Source: Epiperipatus broadwayi (taxonomy: Eukaryota > Onychophora > Udeonychophora > Euonychophora > Peripatidae). From it: a stretch of DNA of 64,000 nucleotides. The position numbers were made by a program, and so were the translations under genes. This document shows, in pieces, positions 11,511 through 24,406 of this stretch; within the stretch, counting starts at the first letter, position 1; each line of letters opens with the position of its first letter. The notes below the pieces were generated by a model. The model was not told the DNA's origin. It worked only from the letters and a program-made list of their open reading frames with translations, and searched no databases. The stretch covers positions 1 to 64,000 of the forward strand of contig JAQFVV010000549.1 in assembly GCA_028023455.1 (NCBI GenBank), read 5' to 3'.

Positions 11511-13700
11511 TAATATGTTGTGCAAAATGGGTTGTTGTAAGAAGTTTACAAATAGCATGTATGTATGTAACTTGAATATGAAAAGTTTTTTATGTCAATA
11601 TATATCATTATAACAAACTACTTGAAGCACTATGCATAGATTCAACTCTTATTCTATAGCCAATGATGGCAAAACCAATGTAAGGTGTTTGATATATAAC
11701 ACAAATGTTAAAAATAGGGAGCTTTGTCTGGGTATAATGAGTTATTCAAATTATAAAACTTTACATTGTAAGGAGTAGAGTCATTATAGTTTTGTATGGT
11801 CTGCAGATGCTATATTCTTAGATGGATTAAAGAATACATGTTCTGGTACAAATACATACCATTGTTGTAATGGATATGACTTGTTTTATAAATATTCTGC
11901 CAAGACAAAAATGATGGGGTGAAGGGAGTTAGAGACAGCTATTTATAATAGAAACTTTATGTATTATCTAAAGTCTATATTTCTCATAAGAATTAACTAT
12001 TTTATTTAATGGTTATCTAGAAAGTATGGTATTTTCAACACAATTTCCAAATATCCATTTATGATCAAATTTGGAATCATCTACTTTTATTACTACCCTT
12101 TGTTCTCTTTCAAGAAATTCTTTCTGATAACAAGTTCTTTATTATTGTAAGGAAATGTTATGACATTGTAAAATCTTGTTTATTGAGTTGTTTTGCTTGA
12201 AACAATTTGCTATTATTATCATTATTTTATACTGATTAAGATATTTTTGGGTTGGTGACAGAGATCAGTGAATTTTTTTTTGAGAATGCTAATTATTGAA
12301 TGAAGGGTTAGCCCATATTTTGGTATTGGTTTGTACCCCTTCTGAGAAACATCAATATAAGAAAATTTTCAATATCTATAAGACACCATTCAAAATTGAG
12401 AAGAAAATGTAGGTAAATGCCTATATAATTGGTATATCAGATAGGCTACAAGAAACTTACAACTCCTGGAGCCTCAGGCCAATGTATCATGAAGGACCAG
12501 AATTGCTTTGATTCAAACCTGACTCTATCAATCTTCATGCCCTCCTGAGTTTTATTTTGACATTAGTAATGGATATTGAAGTACACTAATGTGATTATAA
12601 TGATGGGTGAACATTGTTTGATAATGGTTGATTTTTTTTCCTTACAAGAGAATTGCAAGTGCTTGCACTGTATGCCAGTTGCAATCACTCTATATTTTTC
12701 AAAAATAATTTTGTTGATTGCAGTAATTATTTGTCATTGAAGTGAATTTAATTAAATTAGGAAGGTCACCCATAACAGGAAGAATGGACATGTATGTTTA
12801 ACTTGGGAGATTCCTGTTATTGTTTTGTTGCAAAGTTGTGCTGCGGCCTCTGACGTCAGTAAAAATAATACATACATTTTTTTGTTAGAGAGATGAATTC
12901 ATAAAGGTTGGGGATCCATTATTTGCATCAATTGTAACCTCATATTTTAATATATATTATCCTTCTAATTGATTCAGATAGTTTAGGTAGGGCCTGAAAT
13001 ATAGCTATTACAAAAAAAACTTAAATTTAGGTGATTTTTTAATATGTAATTATGATGTTATAGATAATAGGAGTTCAAACTCAATAAATAGGAGTCAGTA
13101 AAGATATATTATATAGTTTAAAGTCATTTTAAGATAAATGAAATAATAAAATAATACAATGTATTGTTTAAAAGATTTATATTTATTATATTCAATAAAC
13201 ATTCTAATAATATAATAGTTTGATTCTAGCAGTAAATATTTTACATAATATGTTTAAAATAATTATTTTGTTTAAAATATTATTTAAATTATAGTTAATT
13301 CAATCTTACTTTAGAATATTCTGAAAGTATCACATGTTTGTGCTAATGTGTGAGCTTTCAATAGTTAGGAAATGAAAACTGATTTTTAGCTTGTTAATAA
13401 AATTTGATACATTTTAAAGGTTGCAATAAGTCTAAATATAATGTTTTAAAAGTAATAATTAGAAATTATTATTTTGTTTAAATATAATATTTTGTTTTAA
13501 ATCAATAATTTAGGGTCATTAAAATATTTAAATTGTTTAAATAAAGATAAATTATTTTAATAAAAGTGTTTATTATTTATAACTGATAAATAATTTGATG
13601 TAATATTTTTAAAAAATGATAACTCATAGTTTTAAAACTTAATTTTAAAAATGATATTGATTTTAGTTATGTAAATTAGCAAAATTTTAAAAGCAGAATT
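11511..13700. other. AT-rich DNA with weak coding-like relic and an L fragment
   Basis: At about 11640-11920 a frame with one internal stop reads a cysteine-rich peptide (…NTYHCCNGYDLFYKYS…) that I cannot assign. A short piece at about 12905-12950 matches the left end of large repeat L (aaaggttggg, atcaattgtaacctc). A small GC patch with gacgtca lies at 12840-12860. The rest is featureless. Confidence 0.4.
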
Positions 13701-13702
13701 AA

Positions 13703-13740
13703 CCAATGAAATCATTAGATTAAGTCACTATAAAAACAGA
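13703..13740 (+). promoter_or_regulatory. Core-promoter-like module 1 (CCAAT plus TATA)
   Basis: CCAAT at 13703-13707 is followed 22 bp later by TATAAAAA at 13729-13736. A similar module lies at about 56938-56973 (caatcagg, then TATAAATA), and the sequence between is alignable, so the two are probably copies. A start site near 13758 would be the prediction. No transcript evidence is available from sequence. Confidence 0.3.
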
Positions 13741-13950
13741 GGTTTAATCCCATCTAGACAGAGCACAGTACAGAGCAGTGAAAGTAAAAAAGTAAAAGAA
13801 ACAGTTTTAGTTTGTAATTTATAATTAATATTTTTTTATATTGTGACAGAAATATTTTTTTTAAATTATTATTTTTCCTTAAAAGTGTTAAAAAGTATAA
13901 TTTTAATAACAACATTAAATAATGATTGAATAAACACAAAACTTCTCTAT

Positions 13951-14080
13951 CAGAGGATTCTATTTGAAACTTAATTTAAAACAAATGATTTTCATGGAAC
14001 ATGATAATAGTCATCTGAATGTTGAGATAATGTACACCAAATGCCCAAGAATATTCTACAAGTCCAGGGGAGATTTACGT
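13951..14080 (+). CDS. Candidate short exon of an unidentified gene (very tentative)
   Basis: The stretch is bounded by an acceptor-like ttctctatcag ending at 13950 and a donor-like gtaaga starting at 14081, about 190 bp after promoter module 1. The open frame has a Met at 13964 and a further Met at 13994. Reading from the second gives a peptide beginning MEHDNSHLNVEIMYTKC. No domain is recognised, base composition is only slightly above background, and no clear next exon was found. The 79-residue open frame that runs past the donor site is less likely. It may be chance. Confidence 0.2.
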
Positions 14081-16283
14081 AAGAAATGTAAATTTTATAA
14101 AACTAATATGCTTAGTATGAATAAACATTTAATTTTAATGACTTTGTCCTATTGTAATAAAACTAATTTATCAAGGAAACTTAATTCAATAAAGAGGAAA
14201 TAAATATTTATGAAAAATCATTTTTATAATGCTATTAAGTTTGAGAAATACTCTGCATTTAAGTTTAAAAACTAAATTAAAGCTATTTTTATATGCACAA
14301 ATGACTATTTGTTACATGAATGCTAGTAACACATCTTGCAGTTAATTTATTTTTTAAAGTTTAATCTAAATGGATTTTACATTTGAGAATGATGAATTTG
14401 AAGAAAAGTTGGGGAAAAATGAGTGTTGAATATTTTATCCTTTTAAAAGTATTTATTGTCGATAAAATCAATAAATAAACTATATGATTTGAAATGATGT
14501 TATCTAGAATAAATGAACTATAGCACATCTGTTTAAAAGATTATTATTTCAGTTAATTAATATTTGGAGATATAGTTGCCATTTACCTGAAAAATAACTA
14601 GTTGAAGTATATATGTTTAAAGGATAAAAGTCTTGAATATTTTAAAGAAAGAAATATTTACATTTAGTTTATAAAATATGTATCTGCTGAAAGAATCTAA
14701 TAAATAAAAAAATATTGTATTATATATCATTCTACCAATGTTTTGAGTGATCGAAATGCAAATATTAAATGTGTTATATTTATCATGATATATCTACTAT
14801 ATACAACTGCTGGAATTAATAAAAATATATATGTAGAAAAGCATCTTATTTTACCTAAAAATAGAACCTTCAATTTATTACTTTATGGAAATATTGCATG
14901 TCTAAATAGATGCTCAGCAAAAAGACTGGTATAAACATTTAGCTTTTCAGGATGTCCAATAATTTTCCTAGATTGTGCTGGATTTAATTTTGTTATTTAT
15001 ACATTTCATTAAATGACACATAGTGAGAAGTATGATTTTGTTCAGAATTTTCTACCAATATCTAAGCAATGAAGGAAAAGGAGAAAAAAACCTTTTGTAA
15101 CTTTAAAATTTCCTAATGTTAGTATTTTAGAATATTATTGTTTATTTAAAAACTAACCTGTTATTATAATGTATTTTAAAGTCTAATCTTAAAATAGATT
15201 AGTTTTTCTATTACATTAAATAAAGAAAAATGGGTTTTTCAGAAATTAATTTTCTGCCAGGTAAATAATAATCATAATTTGTTTGAATGTATAGTCAAAG
15301 ACATGGATTGCTATCACATGATTTCAATAATTATTGAGATCATAGATAATTTCATTTACTATTTACATTCCATTTGCTTGATAAATTTTAAAATATTATA
15401 TTTTAAAAATGGTACTTTATATTATTATGATCATAATGCTTAAATATTGAACAATTGAATGAACCATTGATATAATTATCATCATATGTGTTTTATATAA
15501 AAAAAGAATGCAAGCGAAAGTTTTGAAATATCTAAGGATATTTTTAGAAAAAAAACAATTTGTTTATTATAAATGCTTGAATATGCATACATTTTATAAC
15601 ATTGTTGACTTATTAATACAGAAAAATACAGCAATATTGATATCTAAATTATATAATGTAACAATAAATTAATAAATATATAATATCAATGTATGCATTA
15701 TTAAAATCATTTGTGCTTGAAAAACTTTTAAAACTACTTTGAAATAAATTTAGATCTTTGTTGTTTTTTTAGTAAGGTTGTTTGGAAATTATTTTAGAAT
15801 GTGGTCTGTATGTTTTACTTAGTTATTCAGTGTCAAAGATGGAATGGTGGTCAGAAGGATAATTGTTATATGAAATCCTAGGTGTTTGGAATATGTTTTT
15901 GAAAATCTGTTATGTGTTAGCTGTATTGTCACACTTTGAATTTATTAAATATACAGATAACAAAGGACTATATATTATTTTGCCATGGACAGTTGCATTC
16001 CCTTATAGTGAATAAGAGCTAGAATAAAACCATAACATGAATTTTAGGTTCCTGATAAATACAGACCTATCATTTTTGCACTGTATTCATGATAATATTT
16101 TCTTACTTGTTTGAGTTGTTATTGTTATTATTCCATATTCTATACTGTAAAAGATGGTAAAGTAATGTCTAAATTCTTAGAAGTTGATAGTTTATGCAAA
16201 GACAAGATGAGACATTAAAAAAATTCTATCACAAATGATATTGAAAATTTGATGCTTGTCATAGTATATAAGATATTGTAACA
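14081..16283. other. AT-rich non-coding DNA
   Basis: Nothing recognised. Short open frames near 14743-14934 have no family resemblance. Repetitive A/T and TTTAAA-rich text dominates. Confidence 0.55.
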
Positions 16284-17729
16284 GTCAGAATCGTCTATCT
16301 CGCTAACACACTGCATAATTCAAACCCCAGACATGAAACTGAACATTCTAGGAGGGGTTGCCATCGAGATATACTAAGTTTGAATCTAAATCCCAAATTT
16401 CACAGCGCCATCTATGTGACCACGCATCTGATGCCACTACTAGTATGACCTTTGACCGGTGCCTGGTGGTCAGGGAGAAACAAAAGACTCTATACTAAAA
16501 GAAGTTTGAGTGGCTAATTAACTTATATGGATTTACAAAAGAAATGCAGAAAATATATATATCTATAGACCGAGACAGTGATAGGAATCAAATAAAATAA
16601 GAGATCAAATTTAGTTTTAAATAATTTCACAAAATTTATTTATATAAATTATAGATATAATGCCACTGTCTGCTTATATGAGACAGGGATGCGTATTAAA
16701 TAATTGTGGGCATTATATTTCAATAAATGACAAAAAGGTTTAAAACAAAGTGATGTATTCTATTCCTCAGGCTAATAGCATTACGATAATGTGCTTGATG
16801 AGATAGGAACATGTGCGAGATGCTTTGAGCAATTATACAAGTTTAAGAAAATATTTGAAATTAAGTGTTATAAAATATTTATTGATTTCGAGAATAGCAC
16901 GGACAAAAGCTTACTAAACTACAAAGTGGGAATGTGATCAAGGCATTTATTTGAGAATAATAATAATAGAGTTACATTGGGAGGTCAGTATTGCTGATAA
17001 TGAATTTATTAAAGTTGGAGGGTGTGACATGTTTAAGTCATGGATGATTTGTAAAATAAATATAAAATAAAACAATATTGAAGATCCGGAATAATTACGG
17101 AGGGCATCTCGCCGCTAACCTGTAGGAAAGTATTTTATGAACAGCCGAAACTTAGTGACTGTGTGACTATTGCGTTTAATTCCCAGGGGTGTCATTTGGG
17201 ACACCCTCTGCCTGGAAACTTGCAATAAGCGAAAAGAACAGACTTTGCCGTGTAAAGAATCATTGGGAAAATAAAACAAAGCGGTCTCAACAACCAATTC
17301 ATGTACCAGCAAATGGGTTTTACTGGGATTAAGAGAAATGCCCAATCAAATTCCCAAAATTCATTTAAAAGAGTCCGTACATTTTCGACATCAATGATGA
17401 ACTTTGTAATTAAAGTAGAACACAGTAATTAAAATAGAAAAATGCATGCTTGTGGGTTTGAAAAGTAAGTATAGATTTATATACGCAATCATGCATTGGG
17501 GGACACATTTAATCATTGACCTCGCACATACTCTCATATTAGATTAAAATCAATAACATGTAGATTTTAAACTATGTGATTATATTATATATTAAAGAAT
17601 AGAATCGCCCTCGAACGAGTGATTTGCAAGATAATAAAATTGGAAAATTATAAATTTAAAATATGCCTTAATAGCGGCGTCTTACTTTCAATAAAGGGAA
17701 TAGTTCACTCGGTCAAAGACGATTCTGAC
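16284..17729. mobile_element. Putative non-autonomous TIR element, 1446 bp
   Basis: Perfect 13-bp terminal inverted repeats, gtcagaatcgtct at 16284-16296 and agacgattctgac at 17717-17729, bound a block that is richer in GC and CpG than its surroundings. Both ends are flanked by the trinucleotide aca (16281-16283 and 17730-17732), a possible 3-bp target duplication; aca is not the TWA typical of PIF/Harbinger, so the superfamily is open. The interior holds no transposase motif. A 76-residue minus-strand frame at 17115-17345 is unrecognised. Retained CpG suggests a younger insertion than the surrounding DNA. Confidence 0.55.
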
Positions 17730-18012
17730 ACATTATCATAATCAAATAAAAGAAAGCTTTATAAATAAAAAATATTAACCCAAGGATAGAGCAAAACTGT
17801 TGATTATATTATATTAACACGTTAAAGAAATACATAATGAAGTTATGTGAAATATAAGGAAAACAATTTTAAATAGCTATAGCATGTTAGTTATCACAAG
17901 AGCTCTTGGGTTAATTTAGGGTTACCTCTGGAGAAGCATTTAGGTAGATTGATGGTCGGCAGGTTTTTATATAATTTAACAGCAAAATCTGGAAATGTTC
18001 ATATTTTGGCAG
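17730..18012. other. AT-rich spacer before the GC-rich island
   Basis: No repeat or gene recognised. It ends in a pyrimidine-containing stretch and ttttggcag, which would serve as the acceptor of the candidate exon that follows. Confidence 0.4.
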
Positions 18013-18125
18013 CAGCAGCAGCAGTTCCGGGGTTCCCTTTGTGATAACTTCCGATGGTCTGGAGCAGCAGCTGGCTATTCTGAGGGGACATGGCCATCTT
18101 AATCCCTCTACTCTGTCATGTCAAG
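18013..18125 (+). CDS. Candidate internal coding exon, unidentified protein (alternative: minus-strand terminal exon)
   Basis: A GC-balanced island of about 110 bp in DNA that is otherwise three-quarters A+T. On the plus strand it lies between an acceptor-like ttttggcag (to 18012) and a donor-like AAG|gttag (from 18126). One frame is fully open: 37 codons from 18014, starting with a serine run encoded by AGC repeats, followed by GVPFVITSDGLEQQLAILRG and further residues rich in His, Leu and Ser. The intron phases are 2 at the start and 1 at the end, which is self-consistent. On the minus strand the same island has an ATG at 18096 opening a frame of about 33 codons ending in an alanine run and a stop near 17998. 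I recognise neither peptide. The composition contrast is the strongest sign that selection has kept it. (CAG)n at the left edge is also a microsatellite. Confidence 0.4.
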
Positions 18126-18539
18126 GTTAGCAAATTATTAGAATAGAACTCAGAGTGATTTCTCTTAGAAACATTAGAATACAAACTCTCTTAGAAACAT
18201 TAGAAGAAAAACTGGAGAACAAAAGAAAATCCTTTTTATAGTAGAATTTAACAATAGAACTGCCCTGGAGCATTACAAAAATATATCGGACTTATCAGCT
18301 GTAATCATCCGAATGTCTAAAGGAATTCAACATTAATTAATTTCTTTTGTTACTTTCCCTGTTGACATTCGAATTACAAACTAGATTTAATTAAAAATTA
18401 CTTTTATTAATTAAAGAAAACCTTAAGTGGACATCTGCTGTTTTTAGATAAAACTTATATAATATTAACTAATTAAACTATTGTCCCTCATTTATTTTAA
18501 AGAAATATTTGGAATAACTTTTATTAACCCTTAAACTGC
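18126..18539. other. AT-rich DNA with a short tandem duplication
   Basis: The phrase ctcttagaaacattagaa occurs twice about 24 bp apart near 18162-18205, a small tandem duplication. No gene recognised. Confidence 0.5.
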
Positions 18540-19165
18540 TAATTATATTATTGGTTGTATGAGGTAAAAATCAAATCTTTTAATTGGACAACTCACAAAC
18601 TGAAGACAAAGCCTATTGTTAAAACATATTCGCCTATAATATTAAATTCAACTCAGATACGTTTATAAAAAGTATATTACTAATTTTTCAGGTTATGAAG
18701 AGAATGAAAGTTCTTTCAAAAATAAATTGCTATTTATTTATTCTAAAATATTCAATTTCGGCAACATAAAAGCTATAATATAAACAAAAAGGTCGACTTT
18801 TACGTTATAGAAAAGTAAATATTTCTTTTTACTAAATCTTAAATATTTTTACTAAAATCTTCAATATTTTTCGAAAATAATTTTGTTTTTTTAGTATTCT
18901 CTCTGAAAATAATTTGTAATTTCTCAAAATATTCTTTTATAATAATTTAAATCATATTCGAAATGAAAATCTCAGTGTTTTTCTTTATTTTCTTTGATCA
19001 GGCGGTTTCTTTGTTCTTTCCAGCCAATCAGAATGTCTTTTTCGGCTGAGAGCATGCTAAGAACCAATCACAAGTAATGCTCTTTCTTTGTTTAGGTCTA
19101 AATGCGTTTTTTTTTTTTTTTTACTTGTAAAATAATTCGGAAGAGGGCACCATCTTACAGAACTT
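18540..19165. repeat. Diverged relative of the nested repeat at 7880-8790
   Basis: Shares ordered landmarks with 7880-8790: the ttggacaactcacaaact region, the block with actaaaatctt and aaaataatt, and the end acttgtaaaataattc followed by accatcttaca. Identity is patchy. A run of 16 T lies near 19108-19123. Non-coding. Confidence 0.45.
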
Positions 19166-20547
19166 TTAAAAACCTATTCAATACCTGTCTAACGAATATT
19201 TTAGCATAAGAACTGGCAGAGTTAGAGTGACGTCAGATGTCGACGAGGAGCTTCGTAAGAGGCGGGAAAAGGGTTAAATTAAAGAAAATGATTTTACTTT
19301 TTAAATTGCAATATTTGAATCTATTTATTAAACAAATATTTACTAAATGAATTTTATTTTAAATCAAAATATATTACGACGGTAATATATTTGTAAATAG
19401 ATTCAAACAAAAATTTATAATTTTGATATGTTTTAAAATGCATATCATAGTGTGTGCGCAATTATGACTTATATAACCTACTTTTTAATAAATCAAAATT
19501 ATGTGAACATACATAATCTATAATCTTTTATTTTATTTGGGAATGAGTTATATATATATAATACGAGCATTGTGCTCGGGTTTAAAATTAGGCAGGATTT
19601 TCAGTATATAAGCGTATTGCAGACACACTACGATAGATTGGGATTCAAACTAAGGTATGAGGGTAGGAAATAGGTGAGAAAAGGTGAAACGAAGATCTGC
19701 AAAGCAGACCCTACTGTTTCAATATGAGAGGAATGATTAATATTTCCATGAGTATTAGAGATCATTTAGCTCAAATAAATGCATAATTGAATTGGAATAA
19801 AAGTGGTAATAATAAAAAATGATTTGAATGCTATGATGAATGTAAAATATAAAAAATAAAGGATATACAAAGTATTAAGCAATATAATTTATTAATAGTT
19901 TTAAAATTTTGCTATAAAAAAGAGAAACTTATTTAAAATAGAGAGAACCCATGAAATTATATTTCAAGTATTTTTTGCATAATTTGCAGAGGGAGATATT
20001 CATATTTTTCTTTATTTAAATTTTCTGATATTAGAATATCAAAATATATTAAAATGTAAAAATGATGCTTTTCTGAACTGCAAAGGAAATATTTTAATAA
20101 TTTTGAAATATTTTATTATCTGTCAGTTTAGATAGATGTATTTTAGATCTAAACTTATATTTATGAATTACATTATAATAAATATATTTTATAGTAGTAC
20201 AAATTTAGTATTAAGTTTTTAGAAATTGGGGAAATTTATTTTAATTATTTCCCACTACAAAAACAATAGAATATTATTGTTTTATTAAATAAGGATAATA
20301 TATCATTATTTCCTATAAGATTTTTATTTTATTCGAAGTGGCCAGAATGAAGGCTATCCTATTTTTATTTTTTATTTACTTGTAAAAATTTGGTTCTATA
20401 AATATTTTAATTTCAGATAATGCCAATTTGTATATTATGGTTTGTATTTTTTTTTACTTCATAACCTTATTATAAAACTATAATATTGTTTAATCATAAT
20501 AAAATTCTTACATGATCATCTCTTATACTAGCACATAATTGTTTATA
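19166..20547. other. AT-rich DNA with a short CpG patch
   Basis: A CpG-rich patch at 19205-19275 contains gtgacgtcag and gtcgac and is followed by a donor-like gtaaga at 19256. It is too short to call. The rest holds no repeat, RNA or gene that I can support. Confidence 0.4.
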
Positions 20548-20818
20548 AACAAGGCAAACTCTCCATATGGTAGTGCCACCCTGTGCCAACCAGAGTCATC
20601 AATGGATGCCAGAAGGCTTATACATAAAATCTCTATCTAATACCTACTCATCCAATATCCCCAGACTAGTTTCTGGCTTGTGGCCTTTGTCAGTGAGGAG
20701 CTTTGGATCTGAGAGTAGATCTTATAGGGATTTTATGCACAAGCCTTCTGACATCCATTGATTACTCTGGTTGGCACAGGGTGGCACCACTATATGAAGA
20801 GTTTTGCCTTGTTAATAA
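20548..20818. repeat. Family B foldback element, copy B1
   Basis: Inverted repeat with arms of about 90 bp (roughly 20548-20640 and 20725-20818) sharing aaggcaaaactct, gtgccaccctgtgcc and cagaaggctt in inverse orientation. The loop holds the family B hammerhead (20650-20708, minus). Longer relatives are at 55321-56512. The 64-residue open frame across it is an artefact; the same frame reappears in the other family B copies only because the DNA repeat does. Confidence 0.85.
20650..20708 (-). pseudogene. Hammerhead ribozyme motif, family B copy B1 (one core base changed)
   Basis: Minus strand: outer helix I ATCCAA/TTGGAT, inner helix I TCCTCA/TGGGGA (six pairs, one wobble), core CTGACAA, in which the essential G8 is A, stem II GGC/GCC with loop CACAA flanked by an A.A mismatch, GAAAC, the 2-nt loop TA, and the GTC cleavage triplet. 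Helix I is the best preserved of the family. The G8 change should abolish cleavage. Confidence 0.6.
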
Positions 20819-21941
20819 AATTCTTAATTGTTTTAAAATTAATTCCTAGTTGAGTTATTGATTTTTGTCTGTGTGTCATTCATTTGATTCTTCATTCCAT
20901 ATGCATAATCCATAGAAATTAATGGTTTCAAACATTATTTATTTTGCATATGATTTGTAAATATTACTTTATATTTGATTGAGTAATGAAGTATATAATT
21001 ATTATTAGTATTGTAGAAGATATGATTATTGGTGATTATATAAAATGATCCAACACCAATTCGAGATACTAGATAATGCCACTATATTAAAATATATTAC
21101 AATTTAAGAATGCCACATAAAATAAAGAAAGATTATATAATGTTTTCTCAGAATCTTTTATTTTATTTATGTTTTATTATTAAACACTGATTATTAAATA
21201 GATTTAATGTTAAGAGTCATTAAGTTATTTTAATTCCTTATTATTGTAATTGTTGTAAGGGTAGTTAGATATCATGTAAAATCCCTCATCATATTTAACT
21301 ACAGGGTCTTAATTAATTTACTTCTATTACTATTGTTAAAAATGAACCTGAGATTATTTTAGAAAAATTATAAATTTTGTATTAAAAGACTGATGAATAA
21401 GAATTATCAATTGATGTTAATATTTTTATTAAAGGAGTAGTAAATAATTTATTGTTATTTCTGTAAGAAATTTATAATCGTATTTTAGGATTATTATAAG
21501 TGTATTTAAAGACATGAGAGTATTACTAGTAGTTTTGTTATGTGAATTTGGTAGGGTAATATTCTTACGCCATTGGGAATGTATCTTTAGAGATAGTCCT
21601 CGATGTTTTAAGCCATTGTACCTCGCTAATTGTCTTATGTGAAGAGTTTTATAATTGTATTTGTTATTTTTAATCAAACCTTATTTTATAATAGTAATGA
21701 GCTTGTCATAAATTAAATTTATTACTAAAATGAAGGAATTGAGATTCTAGTTAGAACCCTAATTATCTTATATTAGTAAAGTATCTTGAGCTAGTCGGAA
21801 TAGAATTTTTTGTAATAGTCATTGTCTATGTAACTTGACTATAGTATAATATAGTTATCCCATAGTTAGCTGGATTCTTTAGATCGGTTTTCTTTTTAGT
21901 AAGGGTGCAATATATATATATGAAAAGGATGCATATATATA
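20819..21941. other. AT-rich non-coding DNA
   Basis: No gene or repeat recognised. An 82-residue minus-strand open frame near 21429-21677 lacks family resemblance and looks like chance. Confidence 0.5.
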
Positions 21942-24191
21942 TGTTGAGAAAGGAAGATTCCTTCTTTCTATTATATAAAAATTTGAATTGTTTATTTGCA
22001 AAGCATAATGATGTTTATTTTTTTGAGGCATTTCTATATATATTTCACGTATAGATTTTGACTATTTATAAGACGTCTTGATCTTTTCTTTTAATTTGCC
22101 GGAAGAAAATGTTGTGAGAAATTTTTCTTTGTTTACAGATTTTGTTTGATTTTGATATAAAGTTTTCTTTTGCTGTTCTTTTTTTCCCTTGTCGCCTCCT
22201 TTGTGGTATATATATTTATTCATGATTCTGAAATTTGACAATAATAATGATGATGATGTATAGAGTAAATATTAAAAAAAAATTATATGAATCATTAAAA
22301 AAAATTAATTAATATTAAGAATATTTGTTTGAAAATATTAATATTTGAAATTAATAAGTATTAAAATGTGTTCAAATTATAGATTTATGTTTTATATGTA
22401 TATATGGTAAACTGTCAAGCATACCTAGAACATATGTATATTTAATTTTTTTTTTTAATGATTGTAAAATATTAAGATTTTTTTTTAAGGATTGATAGTT
22501 ATGCTAACAATAGGGTTCATGTCAGTGGCATGTGAAAAGCTAGTCTAGATACTATAATAACCAACATGGAATTATTATTGACAATAAAAGGAAAGCTAAT
22601 AAACATTGCTACTGTCAATCTGTTCTTCATTTTTCTGTACCTGACCGAAAGTTGTGACCTGGGGGGGGGGGATTTGATTCCTTTGCCTAATTCTTCCCAA
22701 TGATTACCATACATTGGAAGAGAGAAATCATCAACATGCATGTTTGTGAAGAGAAATCAACGTCAAAATGAATGGCTATTCTTATACCAAAGATCAACAT
22801 AAGGATTACCTAAACATTTAAAATAATTATGTCATCTTCAATTGGTCCATCTCTGCCTAACTAGAACAAAGAACAATTTGAGAAAATCAATCTCAAATTG
22901 TTTCTGATTTCATGAATTGGTCATTAAAAGCCATCATATATTGATTCAATATACATCTTCGGATGAATAAAGGCATGTCAGACAACTGTCAATTTAAAAA
23001 AAAAAAAAAAGAAAACATTCAATGCTAATTAATCTGATCACTTTTTTAAATTAAAGTGAATATGATTGATTTTATAATTTGTTTCATCAATATAAATAAT
23101 AAGACACTAGGTTTCATTTATTATTTTTAAAAATGTGCTGTTTTTTTTTTTTTACTATTTATATATGTGCTATACACACAATATGCAGTGAATAGTCTTA
23201 AAATTAAATTTATTATCATTAGTTTCCATGGCGAACATTTATAGATATATACATGCTGCATTGTTATTAGTGTTAAAGTTAATCTAATATTTCTTTCAGT
23301 CAGTAATTTATAGCTTCATCATAAGATACGTTTGAAAGGTAGACCAGTATATCGATATTTATATATGGGTCACATGTGCGTATTCCTTTATATGCAAGAT
23401 TAAGACTTTTCTTTTTTAATTCCTGGAACCTTTGCATATTAGGAGTTGTGTAGTCTAGTGATAAACTCTTATTGGATTTTCAGAATTAGTGGTGATGTAG
23501 TAGAATATATTAATTCTTTTGACCATAATTGAAGCCCTCTTGTAAATAATTAGTCTACAGACTTAGCATTTGCATTTTAAAAGAGAAATATAGTTCTAAC
23601 AGAAAAGGGAGTATATACCTATTCAACGCAGTATGAAGAGAATACTAATAATTTTGAATGAAAGTTAAGGTGATCTTACCTTGAAGAATGTATCTGTGAC
23701 TTTGAACCATATTATTTTAAAAAATATTATTATTATTTATCTATTATTGTGTTTTCTTTATGTTAAAGAATAAGTGGTTCTCATTCAGAGACAAATGTTA
23801 TTCCATGTATATTATTAACAAACATTGTGAATATGAATGATATTGAAGTAAAATGAAAATTAGAAAAGGAGATTATATGCTATATGATTATTACTATTAC
23901 CATTTGAAAAGAAGAGTAAATATCAATCATAATAAAAGATATACCTCTTGTTTCACTTGAAGTGACTTTGTGATTTATTTAAATTTTTTATCACTTACCA
24001 GTATATGGATCATTGTGCAATACTTGATGCTGTAAATTTAATTACTTATTTATTTATTATCTTGAGAATCTTTAAACACTGATGATTACTTGCATAAACA
24101 CTAACAAATTGCTACAATGGTTATCATTAAAAGTTTAGAAACATTAATAAGTGACTATAATATATAACATTAAACCATGTGTTAGTATATA

Positions 24192-24406
24192 TTTGTAATA
24201 ACTTAATATTTGTGTTAATATTAAAAACGCACACGCATATATAATTCGGCTATATATAGATAACTCAAATCAAATACCTTTGAAAGTGCTAGAAGAAATC
24301 AATAAAGGTTTGTTATTTATTTATTTGATTTGAGTTATCTATATATAACCGAATTATATGTGCGTGTGCGTTTTTAATTTTAACATAAATATTAAGTTAT
24401 TACAAA
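24192..24406. repeat. Foldback MITE F, private to large repeat copy 2
   Basis: Two arms of about 85 bp (24192-24276 and 24322-24406), near-perfect inverse complements around gcacacgca and ataactcaaatc, separated by a 45-nt loop. The matching position of copy 1 (near 9555) runs through without it, so it inserted after the two L copies formed. No coding content. Confidence 0.85.
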
